A stretch of 64,000 bases of DNA from a virus, in the IMG/VR virus record IMGVR_UViG_3300042564_005059, positions 31,428-95,427 of that record; one strand, written 5' to 3'. The translations under genes were made by a program, and so were the position numbers. Shown one piece after another: positions 42,443 through 49,853 of this stretch. A model generated the notes under the pieces. It saw nothing but the letters and a program-made list of their open reading frames with translations. It was not told the DNA's origin and searched no databases. Positions within the stretch are counted from its first letter, which is position 1; every line of letters begins with the position of its first letter.

Positions 42443-42832
42443 TTAAAATTCTCTTTGTTCTAATTGTATTGTAATTTCATCTAATTCTAATTTGATATGA
42501 TTTCTAATTACATCGTCAATTAATTTAATAACGTATTCTTTATATGCGTTATAATCTTGTTTTTTTGATTTAACAAAATAATAACTTGTAACTTTGTTGC
42601 CACTAAAATAATTCCAATCTGTGTCTTCGTGTTGTTTATATTCTTTAATAAATTTATTCACTTTAACACAATATTCGCCAAATTGAATACTTGTTGATAT
42701 TCTTGTTTTAGTATGATGATGAAAAGAAACTCTTATTGTTTTGGTTTCTCTTAATAAATTTAAGTCAGGGTCAGCGAACATTGTAAAACTGCTTACCATT
42801 GGTCTTGGTACTTCTACTAAATTGATTTTCAT
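42443..42832 (-). CDS. Unknown protein, 129 aa
   Basis: ATG at 42832 (MKINLVEVPRPMVSSFTMFA) is chosen, as the upstream extension is promoter leader. Contains KTIRVSFHHHTKTRISTSIQ and acidic C-terminus. No known motif. Confidence 0.6.
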   Translation of the reverse strand: MKINLVEVPRPMVSSFTMFADPDLNLLRETKTIRVSFHHHTKTRISTSIQFGEYCVKVNKFIKEYKQHEDTDWNYFSGNKVTSYYFVKSKKQDYNAYKEYVIKLIDDVIRNHIKLELDEITIQLEQREF

Positions 42833-42862
42833 AATACAATAAATTAATTGGTTTTGTGAGTG

Positions 42863-42894
42863 CAAAGATATAACAATTATTTTACTTTACCAAA
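42863..42894 (-). promoter_or_regulatory. Bacteroidota-type promoter for the 129-aa gene
   Basis: TATCTTTG and TTTG about 20 nt apart; it overlaps the 3' end of the upstream 54-aa gene. Confidence 0.75.
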
Positions 42895-43041
42895 TAAAGT
42901 TGTTGGTCTTGTTCTTTTTGTTAAAGTAGTATCACTAACTTTAATACATTGTTGTTTACCATTAAGCAAAACAATAGCAATATCAAATCCTTGGTGCAAC
43001 ACCATTACATTTTCGTTTGTTGGTTTATATATCGTTGTCAT
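42877..43041 (-). CDS. Unknown small protein, 54 aa
   Basis: ATG at 43041 to TAA at 42877: MTTIYKPTNENVMVLHQGFD start and a basic C-terminus (TKRTRPTTLFGKVK). The antisense frame at this place is a shadow. Preceded by the dispersed TGTACACATTTGTGTC element (43079). Confidence 0.55.
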   Translation of the reverse strand: MTTIYKPTNENVMVLHQGFDIAIVLLNGKQQCIKVSDTTLTKRTRPTTLFGKVK

Positions 43042-43078
43042 ATAATATAATTTAATTTAATGAGTACTACGCGTAATA

Positions 43079-43094
43079 GACACAAATGTGTACA
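43079..43094. repeat. Dispersed element, copy 3 (GACACAAATGTGTACA)
   Basis: 38 nt upstream of the 54-aa gene; flanked by TACGCGTAATA as in copy 6. Confidence 0.6.
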
Positions 43095-43161
43095 CTATGA
43101 TAATAAATTTATTAACCATATACCAAAGGCAACAATAAAATATTTGTGCCATTTAATTTTT

Positions 43162-43482
43162 TTAGTTTTCATATATAACACCTAATTTAATTTGTTTAAG
43201 TCTTTTTTTAAATTGCTCAAAATCTTTTACACTTTCTTTGATAGTAAATGCTTTTTTATAGCGTTTATCTTGTCTGTGTAAATCAATTTCTTCATCAACA
43301 TTAAAGTTATTAACATAGCGTTTAAATTCTTCTATGTTGAAAGGCATAAGCGTTATTATCATATTAACACCACCATTTGTCCACGTTTCAAGTTCAGCAC
43401 ATTGTTGATTATCTTGTTCAAATAAATGTACCTTGAAATCAGCGTTTTCGAATAAGTCAATTAATTTAGTTTGTGTTACCAT
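43162..43482 (-). CDS. Unknown protein, 106 aa
   Basis: ATG at 43482 (MVTQTKLIDLFENADFKVHL). Later FKRYVNNFNVDEEIDLHRQD and a basic C-terminus. No known motif. Host-type promoter at 43508. Confidence 0.6.
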   Translation of the reverse strand: MVTQTKLIDLFENADFKVHLFEQDNQQCAELETWTNGGVNMIITLMPFNIEEFKRYVNNFNVDEEIDLHRQDKRYKKAFTIKESVKDFEQFKKRLKQIKLGVIYEN

Positions 43483-43507
43483 AACTGAATAATTTAGTTT
43501 GTGAGTG

Positions 43508-43539
43508 CAAATATATAACAAATAATTTACACTCACAAA
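43508..43539 (-). promoter_or_regulatory. Bacteroidota-type promoter for the 106-aa gene
   Basis: TTTG - about 20 nt - TATATTTG (minus). Confidence 0.75.
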
Positions 43540-43544
43540 TATTT

Positions 43545-43868
43545 TTATAAAATAATTGTTGGTACGTTAATATTAGTTTTATCATATAAAATACCTACAA
43601 CATCATTAAATAACTTTACCAAATGATTATCCATACAATTAGCAATTCTTTTACCACTCAATAAATTTATTCCGCAATACAATTTATCTTGGTCTTGATT
43701 AATAGTAACCCAATCAGTATTAAAATCCATTCTATAAATTATATTATCTTTCGATATAATATAACTCTTTTTTCTTGGACTGATTTTCTTCGGAGAAACT
43801 TCATACTTCAACTTGATTAATTCATCAACCAAAAGAAGTCTTTTTGCATATCTATTAGTAACTGCCAT
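43545..43868 (-). CDS. Unknown protein, 107 aa
   Basis: MAVTNRYAKRLLLVDELIKL start, basic N-terminal helix (KKISPRKKSYIISKDNIIYR), then a beta-rich half. No known motif. Own promoter at 43899. Confidence 0.6.
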   Translation of the reverse strand: MAVTNRYAKRLLLVDELIKLKYEVSPKKISPRKKSYIISKDNIIYRMDFNTDWVTINQDQDKLYCGINLLSGKRIANCMDNHLVKLFNDVVGILYDKTNINVPTIIL

Positions 43869-43898
43869 AATACATTTAATTTAATTGGTTTGTGAGTG

Positions 43899-43930
43899 CA
43901 AAGATATAACAATATTTATTTTATACCAAG
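43899..43930 (-). promoter_or_regulatory. Bacteroidota-type promoter for the 107-aa gene
   Basis: CTTG - about 20 nt - TATCTTTG (minus); overlaps the end of the lipoprotein gene. Confidence 0.7.
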
Positions 43931-44131
43931 ATAAACTTGTTGTCTAATCAATCTACCTTTTTTGTCTAATTTAAGAATATAATTAAATTTATCACTACAT
44001 CTATACACTTGATATTTAGTTTCTTTAAATTGAATGTAAACATCTTTTAATGGTACATCAACAATTTCTTTGGTTGAATAACAAGAAACGAATGTTATTG
44101 AAACGATAAATAATACTACTAATTTTTTCAT
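43916..44131 (-). CDS. Small putative lipoprotein, 71 aa
   Basis: Signal MKKLVVLFIVSITFVSC with a lipobox-like F-V-S-C at residue 17, then a short mature part (STKEIVDVPLKDVYIQFKET). Likely anchored in the host envelope. Phage lipoproteins often block superinfecting phages; that is only a possibility here. Confidence 0.65.
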   Translation of the reverse strand: MKKLVVLFIVSITFVSCYSTKEIVDVPLKDVYIQFKETKYQVYRCSDKFNYILKLDKKGRLIRQQVYLGIK

Positions 44132-44161
44132 TGTTTAAGTGTTTTAATTGGTTTGTGAGTG

Positions 44162-44192
44162 CAAAGATATAACAATTAATTAAACTACCAAA
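44162..44192 (-). promoter_or_regulatory. Bacteroidota-type promoter for the lipoprotein gene
   Basis: TTTG - about 20 nt - TATCTTTG (minus), with the full TTGTTATATCTTTGCA core. Confidence 0.8.
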
Positions 44193-44195
44193 TAT

Positions 44196-44384
44196 TTATG
44201 TAAGTTTTTTAAAATTTCTTTCAAGCACCATTTTTGCATTGGGCAAGACACTCAATCGTATCTCAACATAATCAATTGGATATTCCCAACCAATATGAAA
44301 TTTATCTCCACTTGGTAAAGTTAATGACTCCGTACATTTATAACAAGGTTTTGGTTTATTGCAAACCATATTATGTAAACTCAT
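44196..44384 (-). CDS. Unknown small Cys-containing protein, 62 aa
   Basis: MSLHNMVCNKPKPCYKCTES start with C-x(5)-C-x(2)-C, possible metal site; then a Trp/Tyr strand. Member of an operon with the three genes upstream. Confidence 0.55.
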   Translation of the reverse strand: MSLHNMVCNKPKPCYKCTESLTLPSGDKFHIGWEYPIDYVEIRLSVLPNAKMVLERNFKKLT

Positions 44385-44396
44385 AAGCTATTTAAT

Positions 44397-44690
44397 TTAT
44401 CTTGCTCTTAATTCAATTCGGTCTGTAACGTCTAAATAGGTATCAGCTTTTAATTCAAATGAAACCCAAAAATCTTTTTCATCTGCTCTGCTAACTTCAC
44501 AAGTGAAATCAATATTATTTGATTTAAGAAACTCGCATAATTTATCTTTATCGTCATTTAATTTAATTTCGTGTTTGTTATTAACAAAACGATAAAAATT
44601 AATTGCAAATCGTTCCAATATTGCAAACACACTTTCATTGGTTTCTAACCAAGTTAAATCTAATACTAACCCAAATTCTTTATTTTTCAT
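44397..44690 (-). CDS. Unknown protein, 97 aa
   Basis: MKNKEFGLVLDLTWLETNES start; alternating strands and acidic helices; ends ELRAR. No known motif. The 12-nt gaps to both neighbours show co-transcription. Confidence 0.55.
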   Translation of the reverse strand: MKNKEFGLVLDLTWLETNESVFAILERFAINFYRFVNNKHEIKLNDDKDKLCEFLKSNNIDFTCEVSRADEKDFWVSFELKADTYLDVTDRIELRAR

Positions 44691-44702
44691 AAGTTATTAA
44701 AT

Positions 44703-44909
44703 TTAATCAGTTAAATTAAGTTTTTCCAAATCTTCTTTAGCGTCTTTTAAATCAACATAAACATTAATTCTATCTTTACCATTTATTCCAAATATGGTAT
44801 ATCCTTGATAAATAATATAACCAATTTCAAGTTTACCTTTGTATTGATATAAACGTGTTTCAATCCAATACCCAGTGTTTAAATTGAATAATTTTTTTAA
44901 TATTTTCAT
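44703..44909 (-). CDS. Unknown small protein, 68 aa
   Basis: MKILKKLFNLNTGYWIETRL start, beta-rich (GYIIYQGYTIFGINGKDRIN). Leader TTAAATGACTTATG. No known motif. Confidence 0.55.
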   Translation of the reverse strand: MKILKKLFNLNTGYWIETRLYQYKGKLEIGYIIYQGYTIFGINGKDRINVYVDLKDAKEDLEKLNLTD

Positions 44910-44921
44910 AAGTCATTTAAT

Positions 44922-45191
44922 TTAATCAACAATACCACTACCATAAAACTCGCCAAAGGTACACGCTCTTAATCTGTCAAGCGTTGCACTATACATATAC
45001 TTTGAATACTTTGTACCCCATTTGTTTGGTGGAAAAGTGGTTTCCCAATCATTTGCCAATACAATTTGGTTTTCATTCATAACACCCTCATTCCAAAGCT
45101 CATTCCAATTTTCTTGGTCAAATTCAACACCCACTTTAGATTCAAAGCGTGTGCCTTTGTATTCAATTCTTTCAGTAAATTGTCTTGTCAT
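44922..45191 (-). CDS. Unknown protein, 89 aa
   Basis: MTRQFTERIEYKGTRFESKV start; includes NELWNEGVMNENQ. No known motif. In the same operon as the 85-aa gene upstream (7 nt gap). Confidence 0.55.
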   Translation of the reverse strand: MTRQFTERIEYKGTRFESKVGVEFDQENWNELWNEGVMNENQIVLANDWETTFPPNKWGTKYSKYMYSATLDRLRACTFGEFYGSGIVD

Positions 45192-45198
45192 AACTAAT

Positions 45199-45456
45199 TT
45201 ATTTAGTATTTCTGCTTAACACAAATTTTTCAGTAAAATCCCCATTACCCCATTTGGTTTGTAGGATAGAAAACTCCCCTTTACCCAATGAATTTAAGTA
45301 GTCGATACGTGAGGTTTGAACCCCATTAAGTTTTCCCGAATAACCAATTTGGTTAAAGTCTTTTCTTTGTTGTTCAGATAAAAAATGTAGTGGGTGTCCG
45401 AAAATTTCCCTAACTTCGCCCATTGAAGTTTCAAATTGATAAGTTTCAAGTACCAT
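45199..45456 (-). CDS. Unknown protein, 85 aa
   Basis: ATG at 45456 (MVLETYQFETSMGEVREIFG) is chosen because the extension to 45519 crosses the promoter at 45486. Contains HPLHFLSEQQRKDFNQIGYS. First gene of a five-gene operon down to 44196. Confidence 0.6.
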   Translation of the reverse strand: MVLETYQFETSMGEVREIFGHPLHFLSEQQRKDFNQIGYSGKLNGVQTSRIDYLNSLGKGEFSILQTKWGNGDFTEKFVLSRNTK

Positions 45457-45485
45457 AGCAAATAAATTTAATTGGTTTAACGATG

Positions 45486-45516
45486 CAAAGATATAACAAT
45501 TTTTTAATATACCAAA
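45486..45516 (-). promoter_or_regulatory. Bacteroidota-type promoter for the 45.4-44.2 kb operon
   Basis: TTTG - about 20 nt - TATCTTTG (minus). Confidence 0.8.
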
Positions 45517-45522
45517 CAATTA

Positions 45523-45636
45523 TTAAAAATTTTTTATTTGTTCATATAATTGTTCGGCTTGTTCTTTGCTTTCCGCCCATATTTTATATCCCTTTATAAT
45601 ATACCAATCCTTACCCTTGCTGTTCAGAAACACCAT
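45523..45636 (-). CDS. Unknown small protein, 37 aa
   Basis: MVFLNSKGKDWYIIKGYKIW start, then an amphipathic helix (AESKEQAEQLYEQIKNF). It overlaps the end of the DnaA-like gene by 26 nt, consistent with translational coupling. Confidence 0.5.
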   Translation of the reverse strand: MVFLNSKGKDWYIIKGYKIWAESKEQAEQLYEQIKNF

Positions 45637-46030
45637 TCTCTAATATTGTTGCATTAATTAATTCAAGTCTTTTTTCTTTAAGCATTTTTATTTTATACTC
45701 CAATATTTGAATTTCCATATCCAAAGCAATAATATTGTTATGGTCATAAAGTTTAAGAAACGCATTTTTAATATTATGATAATGTAACATTAAACGCTTA
45801 TTATACTTGGCATATAACTCAAATTGTGCAATACCATACATAACGCTTGCGTGGTCTTTTTTCACACTCTTACCAATAAGATGATAACTTTGTGTTGGTG
45901 CTAATTCCCTTACTATTTTATAATAAAGTGAACGTATTTCAACTATCGGTCTTAATCGGCTTGTTTCGTTTATATCAATACCTGTTTCGGTTTTGATTAA
46001 ATCTTTTACTATCTCATTAACTTCATACAT
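45611..46030 (-). CDS. DnaA domain IV-like DNA-binding protein, 139 aa
   Basis: Residues about 27-80 look like the DnaA C-terminal domain: EIRSLYYKIVRELAPTQSYH then LIGKSVKKDHASVMYGIAQF, where DHASVMYG corresponds to the DnaA signature DHTTV-(x)-HA. No AAA+ ATPase part. The C-terminal 50 residues form a helix with Lys/Leu. An orphan DnaA-type HTH could recognise an origin or act as a regulator. Upstream element copy 4 and leader TTAAATGACTTATG. Confidence 0.75.
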   Translation of the reverse strand: MYEVNEIVKDLIKTETGIDINETSRLRPIVEIRSLYYKIVRELAPTQSYHLIGKSVKKDHASVMYGIAQFELYAKYNKRLMLHYHNIKNAFLKLYDHNNIIALDMEIQILEYKIKMLKEKRLELINATILENGVSEQQG

Positions 46031-46061
46031 AAGTCATTTAATTTATTGGGTTACACGCATA

Positions 46062-46077
46062 GACACAAATGTGTACA
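46062..46077. repeat. Dispersed element, copy 4 (GACACAAATGTGTACA)
   Basis: 32 nt upstream of the DnaA-like gene, preceded by TTACACGCATA, which is the unit of the big array. Confidence 0.6.
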
Positions 46078-46081
46078 TACT

Positions 46082-46297
46082 TTAATTAGAAGTAATTAAA
46101 ACTGAATTTTTATTTGCTTTTTCAATTAACATCATCACTTCTTCTACATTTTCAGTAACTTTAAAACCACCATTATTATGTGTCAGAACGCCAATATTTG
46201 TACCATTCTCATACTCATAAACATCACCAATTTGTGCAATGTTAATGTAAACGTTATTTTTTGAACTTCTTGAGGTAACTTTAATAAATTTTAACAT
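46082..46297 (-). CDS. Unknown small protein, 71 aa
   Basis: MLKFIKVTSRSSKNNVYINI start; strand-turn pattern IAQIGDVYEYENGTNIGVLT and a helical end. Resembles general small phage proteins with a beta-beta-alpha plan. No function assigned. Confidence 0.6.
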   Translation of the reverse strand: MLKFIKVTSRSSKNNVYINIAQIGDVYEYENGTNIGVLTHNNGGFKVTENVEEVMMLIEKANKNSVLITSN

Positions 46298-46327
46298 AAT
46301 TCATTTTATTTAATTGGTTTAACTATG

Positions 46328-46359
46328 CAAAGATATAACAAATATTTTACACTACCAAA
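46328..46359 (-). promoter_or_regulatory. Bacteroidota-type promoter for the 71-aa gene
   Basis: TTTG - about 20 nt - TATCTTTG (minus). Confidence 0.8.
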
Positions 46360-46364
46360 TATAT

Positions 46365-46688
46365 TTACAAAAGTTTTTTAAGTCGGTTGATATACTTATC
46401 GTTCTCGGCAAACTTCTTTTTGTTATCGATAACTCTATTATCCAATCTAATATTTTCAATACACAATTTATGGTTTTCTATTTCTTTGGTATCAACAATA
46501 TATTTTACTTTGGCAAATAGTTCTGAATAGTTTTTGCCAAAATGCAAATCAATTCTATCTTTGAAGAAACGTTGTCCGTTCTCAAATTCTAATTCTCGAC
46601 CATTGTCAGAAACAACTTTGTAATTCTTACCAAACTCAAACCCATAATTGTCGGTCAGTGAAATAAGAACTTTATTAACATAATCCAT
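46365..46688 (-). CDS. Unknown protein, 107 aa
   Basis: MDYVNKVLISLTDNYGFEFG start; beta-rich first half (YKVVSDNGRELEFENGQRFF), charged helical second half. No known motif. Confidence 0.6.
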   Translation of the reverse strand: MDYVNKVLISLTDNYGFEFGKNYKVVSDNGRELEFENGQRFFKDRIDLHFGKNYSELFAKVKYIVDTKEIENHKLCIENIRLDNRVIDNKKKFAENDKYINRLKKLL

Positions 46689-46717
46689 AACGATATAATT
46701 TAATTGGTTTAACGATA

Positions 46718-46749
46718 CAAATGTATAACAATTATTTTACACTACCAAA
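46718..46749 (-). promoter_or_regulatory. Bacteroidota-type promoter for the 107-aa gene
   Basis: TTTG - about 20 nt - TACATTTG (minus). Confidence 0.8.
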
Positions 46750-46780
46750 AATTTTAACATTTTTTTTTATAAAAAGAAAA

Positions 46781-46798
46781 TCCCGCATTTCTGCGGGA
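46781..46798 (-). terminator. Terminator after the 99-aa gene
   Basis: TCCCGCA TTTC TGCGGGA hairpin, then T-rich tract on the minus strand. Confidence 0.8.
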
Positions 46799-46815
46799 AG
46801 TTCACACCAATTAAA

Positions 46816-47115
46816 TTAATTAACGTTATGGTCAATCAATAAGTTAAATTTGTTGTACATAAAAATATCAGCAAGGGTTACTTGGTCTTCATCGGTAAAA
46901 GTACCAAGTCTATATTGTAAAATTACTTTTCTAAAATTCTTGGCAATCAATTTATGGTCGCCTGACAACTCAAATTCAAGTCTTTGTTTTCCGTTATTCT
47001 CAACTGCAACAAAGATAGGTTTTTTGGCTTTCTTGTCTTTTAAAAAGACATTATAAGTACTATTCTCATTTGCCAAAGGGTGGTTTAATTCAATGTGTTC
47101 TACTAATAGTTCCAT
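46816..47115 (-). CDS. Unknown protein, 99 aa
   Basis: MELLVEHIELNHPLANENST start; KDKKAKKPIFVAVENNGKQR and a helical end. No known motif. Confidence 0.6.
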   Translation of the reverse strand: MELLVEHIELNHPLANENSTYNVFLKDKKAKKPIFVAVENNGKQRLEFELSGDHKLIAKNFRKVILQYRLGTFTDEDQVTLADIFMYNKFNLLIDHNVN

Positions 47116-47140
47116 AACATTTTATTTTAAATTGGTTATG

Positions 47141-47171
47141 CAAAGGTATAACAATTATTTTAATATCCAAA
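47141..47171 (-). promoter_or_regulatory. Bacteroidota-type promoter for the 99-aa gene
   Basis: TTTG - about 20 nt - TACCTTTG (minus), overlapping the end of the 108-aa gene. Confidence 0.75.
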
Positions 47172-47486
47172 TCTTTTTTTATAATTTCTTATTTCTTCTT
47201 TATCTCTTAAAATATTGTTAGAATAAAAACCACTCAATACCATTTGTAAATCCTTATTCGGAATCAATGAAGTATCAAAATTTGGGTGTAATATCGTAAA
47301 GTAATGTAATTGGTTATAGTAATAACCAAACTCATAAGTCGTTTCACCACTTTTAATCGTTTCTGCCGTACCATTATCAAACTCTTGGATATATTCCATT
47401 AACTTTGGAATATCTTGGCTTAAATCTATTAATTCTTTTGGTTTCCCTCCTAGAAAATCAAATATTGGTGGTAATTTTTTTGACAT
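47160..47486 (-). CDS. Unknown protein, 108 aa
   Basis: ATG at 47486 (MSKKLPPIFDFLGGKPKELI) preferred to a GTG one codon earlier. Helical, with YEFGYYYNQLHYFTILHPNF. No known motif. Confidence 0.6.
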   Translation of the reverse strand: MSKKLPPIFDFLGGKPKELIDLSQDIPKLMEYIQEFDNGTAETIKSGETTYEFGYYYNQLHYFTILHPNFDTSLIPNKDLQMVLSGFYSNNILRDKEEIRNYKKRFGY

Positions 47487-47516
47487 CACTTGTTTAATTT
47501 AATTGGTTTAACGATA

Positions 47517-47547
47517 CAAAGGTAAGAATAAAACCGACACTACCAAA
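47517..47547 (-). promoter_or_regulatory. Bacteroidota-type promoter for the 108-aa gene
   Basis: TTTG - about 20 nt - TACCTTTG (minus); its upstream half is also the hairpin at 47534. Confidence 0.75.
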
Positions 47548-47557
47548 TAGTAGTGTC
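47534..47557 (-). terminator. Hairpin after the 202-aa gene, overlapping a promoter
   Basis: CGACACTAC / GTAGTGTCG stem; the -33 box of the next promoter is in its loop. Confidence 0.55.
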
Positions 47558-47598
47558 GATTTTTTCAGAAATAAATAAATATATAGAATGGAAATAAA

Positions 47599-48207
47599 TT
47601 ATTTACTTAATTCAGCTAACTTCTGCTGACAAATTTCAAGTGTTGGGATAACTATATCGTAGTTATTTTCATCGTTAGGGTCTTTGTTAATACCATAAAA
47701 CGCACCAATTTCTTTTTTATAAAAATCGCCACAAGTTTCGTAGTTTTCACAAACATACTTTAACTCCATTAGTTTTTGTTCATCTTTGCTTAACGATTCC
47801 CAAAGAATTGCATTTTTTCCAAATATCAGTTTAAAATATTTGTGGTTTTTAATAACCTCACATAACGCTTGTTTTTCTTCATCACTATTAAAACCTATCT
47901 TGTTGGCAAGTGTAGATAAACCACTATTTCTTAATTGAGTTTGCAAAGAACCAACATTGTCAATCGGTAAATCCCCAAGCATTGCATTTGTACTATCTTG
48001 AATTTCCCAATCATCAATCGCTATAACAATTTGAGTTTTATTGTTTAAACTTTTTTCATACAAACGAGCATAGTAATCTAAATCAATACTGAAATTACCA
48101 CGTTTCATAGTGAATTTTCCTGTTAATTCACTCGAAACACCCTCTGTAATTGATTTTGTTTCAGTTTTACCTTCAAGGACTTTAAGTCCACCTAAAATGT
48201 TTTCCAT
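47599..48207 (-). CDS. Unknown protein, 202 aa
   Basis: ATG at 48207 (MENILGGLKVLEGKTETKSI) is chosen; the frame above is leader. Acidic, with DLDYYARLYEKSLNNKTQIV and a helical C-terminal half. No known motif. Confidence 0.6.
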   Translation of the reverse strand: MENILGGLKVLEGKTETKSITEGVSSELTGKFTMKRGNFSIDLDYYARLYEKSLNNKTQIVIAIDDWEIQDSTNAMLGDLPIDNVGSLQTQLRNSGLSTLANKIGFNSDEEKQALCEVIKNHKYFKLIFGKNAILWESLSKDEQKLMELKYVCENYETCGDFYKKEIGAFYGINKDPNDENNYDIVIPTLEICQQKLAELSK

Positions 48208-48238
48208 AATAAAATTATTTAATTGATTAATAATGGTG

Positions 48239-48269
48239 CAAATGTATAACAATTATTTAACCTACCAAA
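48239..48269 (-). promoter_or_regulatory. Bacteroidota-type promoter for the 202-aa gene (repeat module copy 1)
   Basis: TTTG - about 20 nt - TACATTTG (minus). The upstream 30 nt (TTAACAAAATTTTAACACTT on the minus strand) recur at 49796 and 53837. Confidence 0.8.
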
Positions 48270-48299
48270 TATATAAGTGTTAAAATTTTGTTAAAAAAG

Positions 48300-48530
48300 A
48301 AATGGGGTAAATAAATTTACTCACCCCAATTCCAAATACAGAATTATCTGTGTCAGTCTGTTACCTTATTTTCAGCCATGAATATGTATCAACCCTCAGG
48401 TTGCCCTTACTAAAACCGCTGATTGACAAATAAATTTATTTGCATAAGATAATGCCTACATTGCCGACAAGCAAGGATTCCTTATTTGGTTAGCAAGGGT
48501 CTAAATCCGAAATGGACATATATATCGTAA
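48300..48530 (-). ncRNA. Possible structured non-coding RNA or long 3' region
   Basis: No ORF, and composition richer in G+C than its surroundings. Read leftwards it has four small hairpins: AAGGAATCCTT, CAACC-TGAG-GGTTG, ACAGA-TAAT-TCTGT, and a final GGGGTGAGTAAA / TTTATTTACCCC stem that could end transcription. It also has the palindrome CAAATAAATTTATTTG. No promoter of its own is seen, so it could be the 3' tail of the 67-aa gene. Confidence 0.35.
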
Positions 48531-48536
48531 TTAAAT

Positions 48537-48740
48537 TTATTCTGTTATTTGTACTATTTTGCAATAGTCTTTTAATTCATCAAGTGGGATTCTTTGTCGG
48601 TTACTTGTTGAATAATAACCTTGTTGTTCATAACGCTTTACCCACTCATCTAATTTTTGTTCAGCAACTTCTACACTTGGATAAGTTTCTTCTCTGTCGA
48701 TAGCAAACCCATCAGGACTTAATACTTCAAATTGTGTCAT
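48537..48740 (-). CDS. Unknown small protein, 67 aa
   Basis: MTQFEVLSPDGFAIDREETY start, then YPSVEVAEQKLDEWVKRYEQ and KDYCKIVQI: a pattern like small phage proteins that follow the plan strand-helix-strand. The antisense plus frame is rejected as a shadow. Confidence 0.6.
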   Translation of the reverse strand: MTQFEVLSPDGFAIDREETYPSVEVAEQKLDEWVKRYEQQGYYSTSNRQRIPLDELKDYCKIVQITE

Positions 48741-48761
48741 AACTATATTCTTTTATTTGGT

Positions 48762-48902
48762 TTATTCAATTTCTCTTGGGTTAAATGTTACTTCTCCCTC
48801 ATTAGTGAAGTCTGCACCGCAATCATCACAACATAACATTGTTTGAGGAAAATCAAAATCCTCTCGGATATTTGTACTTATACATATTGGGCAAGTTTCC
48901 AT
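48762..48902 (-). CDS. Small zinc-ribbon protein, 46 aa
   Basis: METCPICISTNIREDFDFPQ, then T-M-L-C-C-D-D-C-G-A-D-F: two CxxC knuckles of a zinc ribbon. Leader TTAAATGACTTATG at the start. Too short for most gene finders but clearly coding by its Cys pattern. Confidence 0.65.
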   Translation of the reverse strand: METCPICISTNIREDFDFPQTMLCCDDCGADFTNEGEVTFNPREIE

Positions 48903-48914
48903 AAGTCATTTAAT

Positions 48915-49154
48915 TTAATCACCACTATCTACTCTATGAACTACTTTGTATGTTATATCTTCGATATTAACATCAAACGAATACTCATTGTAACAACGAC
49001 CTAAATTTTTAGTTTCGTGTGTGTTTGGGATTTTCAACTCGTTTAAGGCTTGATAAAACTCGCCATCTTCTTTTCTCCAACCATTCGCAGTACCCAAGTT
49101 GATTACATTGTTTACCGCTTTTGCTTTTACTTTTTCTGCTAATGTGTTTTCCAT
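48915..49154 (-). CDS. Unknown protein, 79 aa
   Basis: MENTLAEKVKAKAVNNVINL start; middle NGWRKEDGEFYQALNELKIP. No known motif. Shares an operon with the zinc ribbon downstream. Confidence 0.55.
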   Translation of the reverse strand: MENTLAEKVKAKAVNNVINLGTANGWRKEDGEFYQALNELKIPNTHETKNLGRCYNEYSFDVNIEDITYKVVHRVDSGD

Positions 49155-49186
49155 ATGTTATTTTATTTAATTGGTTAATGGTGGTG

Positions 49187-49218
49187 CAAATATATAACAA
49201 TAAATTTACACCACCAAA
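49187..49218 (-). promoter_or_regulatory. Bacteroidota-type promoter for the 79-aa gene
   Basis: TTTG - about 20 nt - TATATTTG (minus). Confidence 0.8.
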
Positions 49219-49224
49219 TTTTTT

Positions 49225-49734
49225 TTAATCAAATTCACTTTCAAATGTAGCGAAGTTCGCTTTTTTCTGCAAAAATGGTTTAAGTTCTTTTACGAATTGT
49301 TTTTCAACATCACTCGTATATAAACTACCCAACGCCGATTTAACCACTTCAATAATTGGCGTGTTTGTTGTTGTATCTAAAAATACACAAGTCATAACAA
49401 CACCCCAATCCTTTGGTACGCTACCATGGTTTCTATGTGAAACCTTTGCACGTTTTAACCCTCGTTCAATGGTTACTATTGGCGTTTGGTAAACATCAAC
49501 TTCATCATCGTACCAATCAATTTCATCAAAACAAACTCGTAACTTCTGAAGTTTTTTGGTTTTGGTTGCTTTCCAAAAGTCTTCAACTTCTTTAGCAAGT
49601 CTTTCCTCATTAACGTACAACTCACTTTTACGGCTACTACCTTTAAAATCAGAATTAATTTCAAGTTTAATTGTTCCGTCAGATAATCTACTTGTGCTTA
49701 TTGTTAAGCATTCGTTTGTAAAAAGATTTCTCAT
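49225..49734 (-). CDS. Unknown protein, 169 aa
   Basis: MRNLFTNECLTISTSRLSDG start; then KLRVCFDEIDWYDDEVDVYQ and a C-terminal helix. No known motif. Two antisense frames at this place are shadows. Confidence 0.6.
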   Translation of the reverse strand: MRNLFTNECLTISTSRLSDGTIKLEINSDFKGSSRKSELYVNEERLAKEVEDFWKATKTKKLQKLRVCFDEIDWYDDEVDVYQTPIVTIERGLKRAKVSHRNHGSVPKDWGVVMTCVFLDTTTNTPIIEVVKSALGSLYTSDVEKQFVKELKPFLQKKANFATFESEFD

Positions 49735-49764
49735 TGTAAAATAAATTTAATTGATTAACGAGTG

Positions 49765-49795
49765 CAAATGTATAACAATTATTTAACCTACCAAA
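49765..49795 (-). promoter_or_regulatory. Bacteroidota-type promoter for the 169-aa gene (repeat module copy 2)
   Basis: TTTG - about 20 nt - TACATTTG (minus), with the same upstream sequence as at 48239. Confidence 0.8.
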
Positions 49796-49824
49796 TATAT
49801 AAGTGTTAAAATTTTGTTAAAAAA

Positions 49825-49847
49825 TAACCCACTATAAAAGTGGGTTA
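49825..49847 (-). terminator. Terminator after the ParB-like gene
   Basis: TAACCCACT ATAAA AGTGGGTTA hairpin; an almost identical one is at 53867. Confidence 0.75.
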
Positions 49848-49853
49848 TTAAAT

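Noticed and set aside
42860-43045. Plus frame of 61 aa
   Set aside because: The minus frame 42877-43041 has a proper start, stop and leader; the plus frame runs through a promoter.
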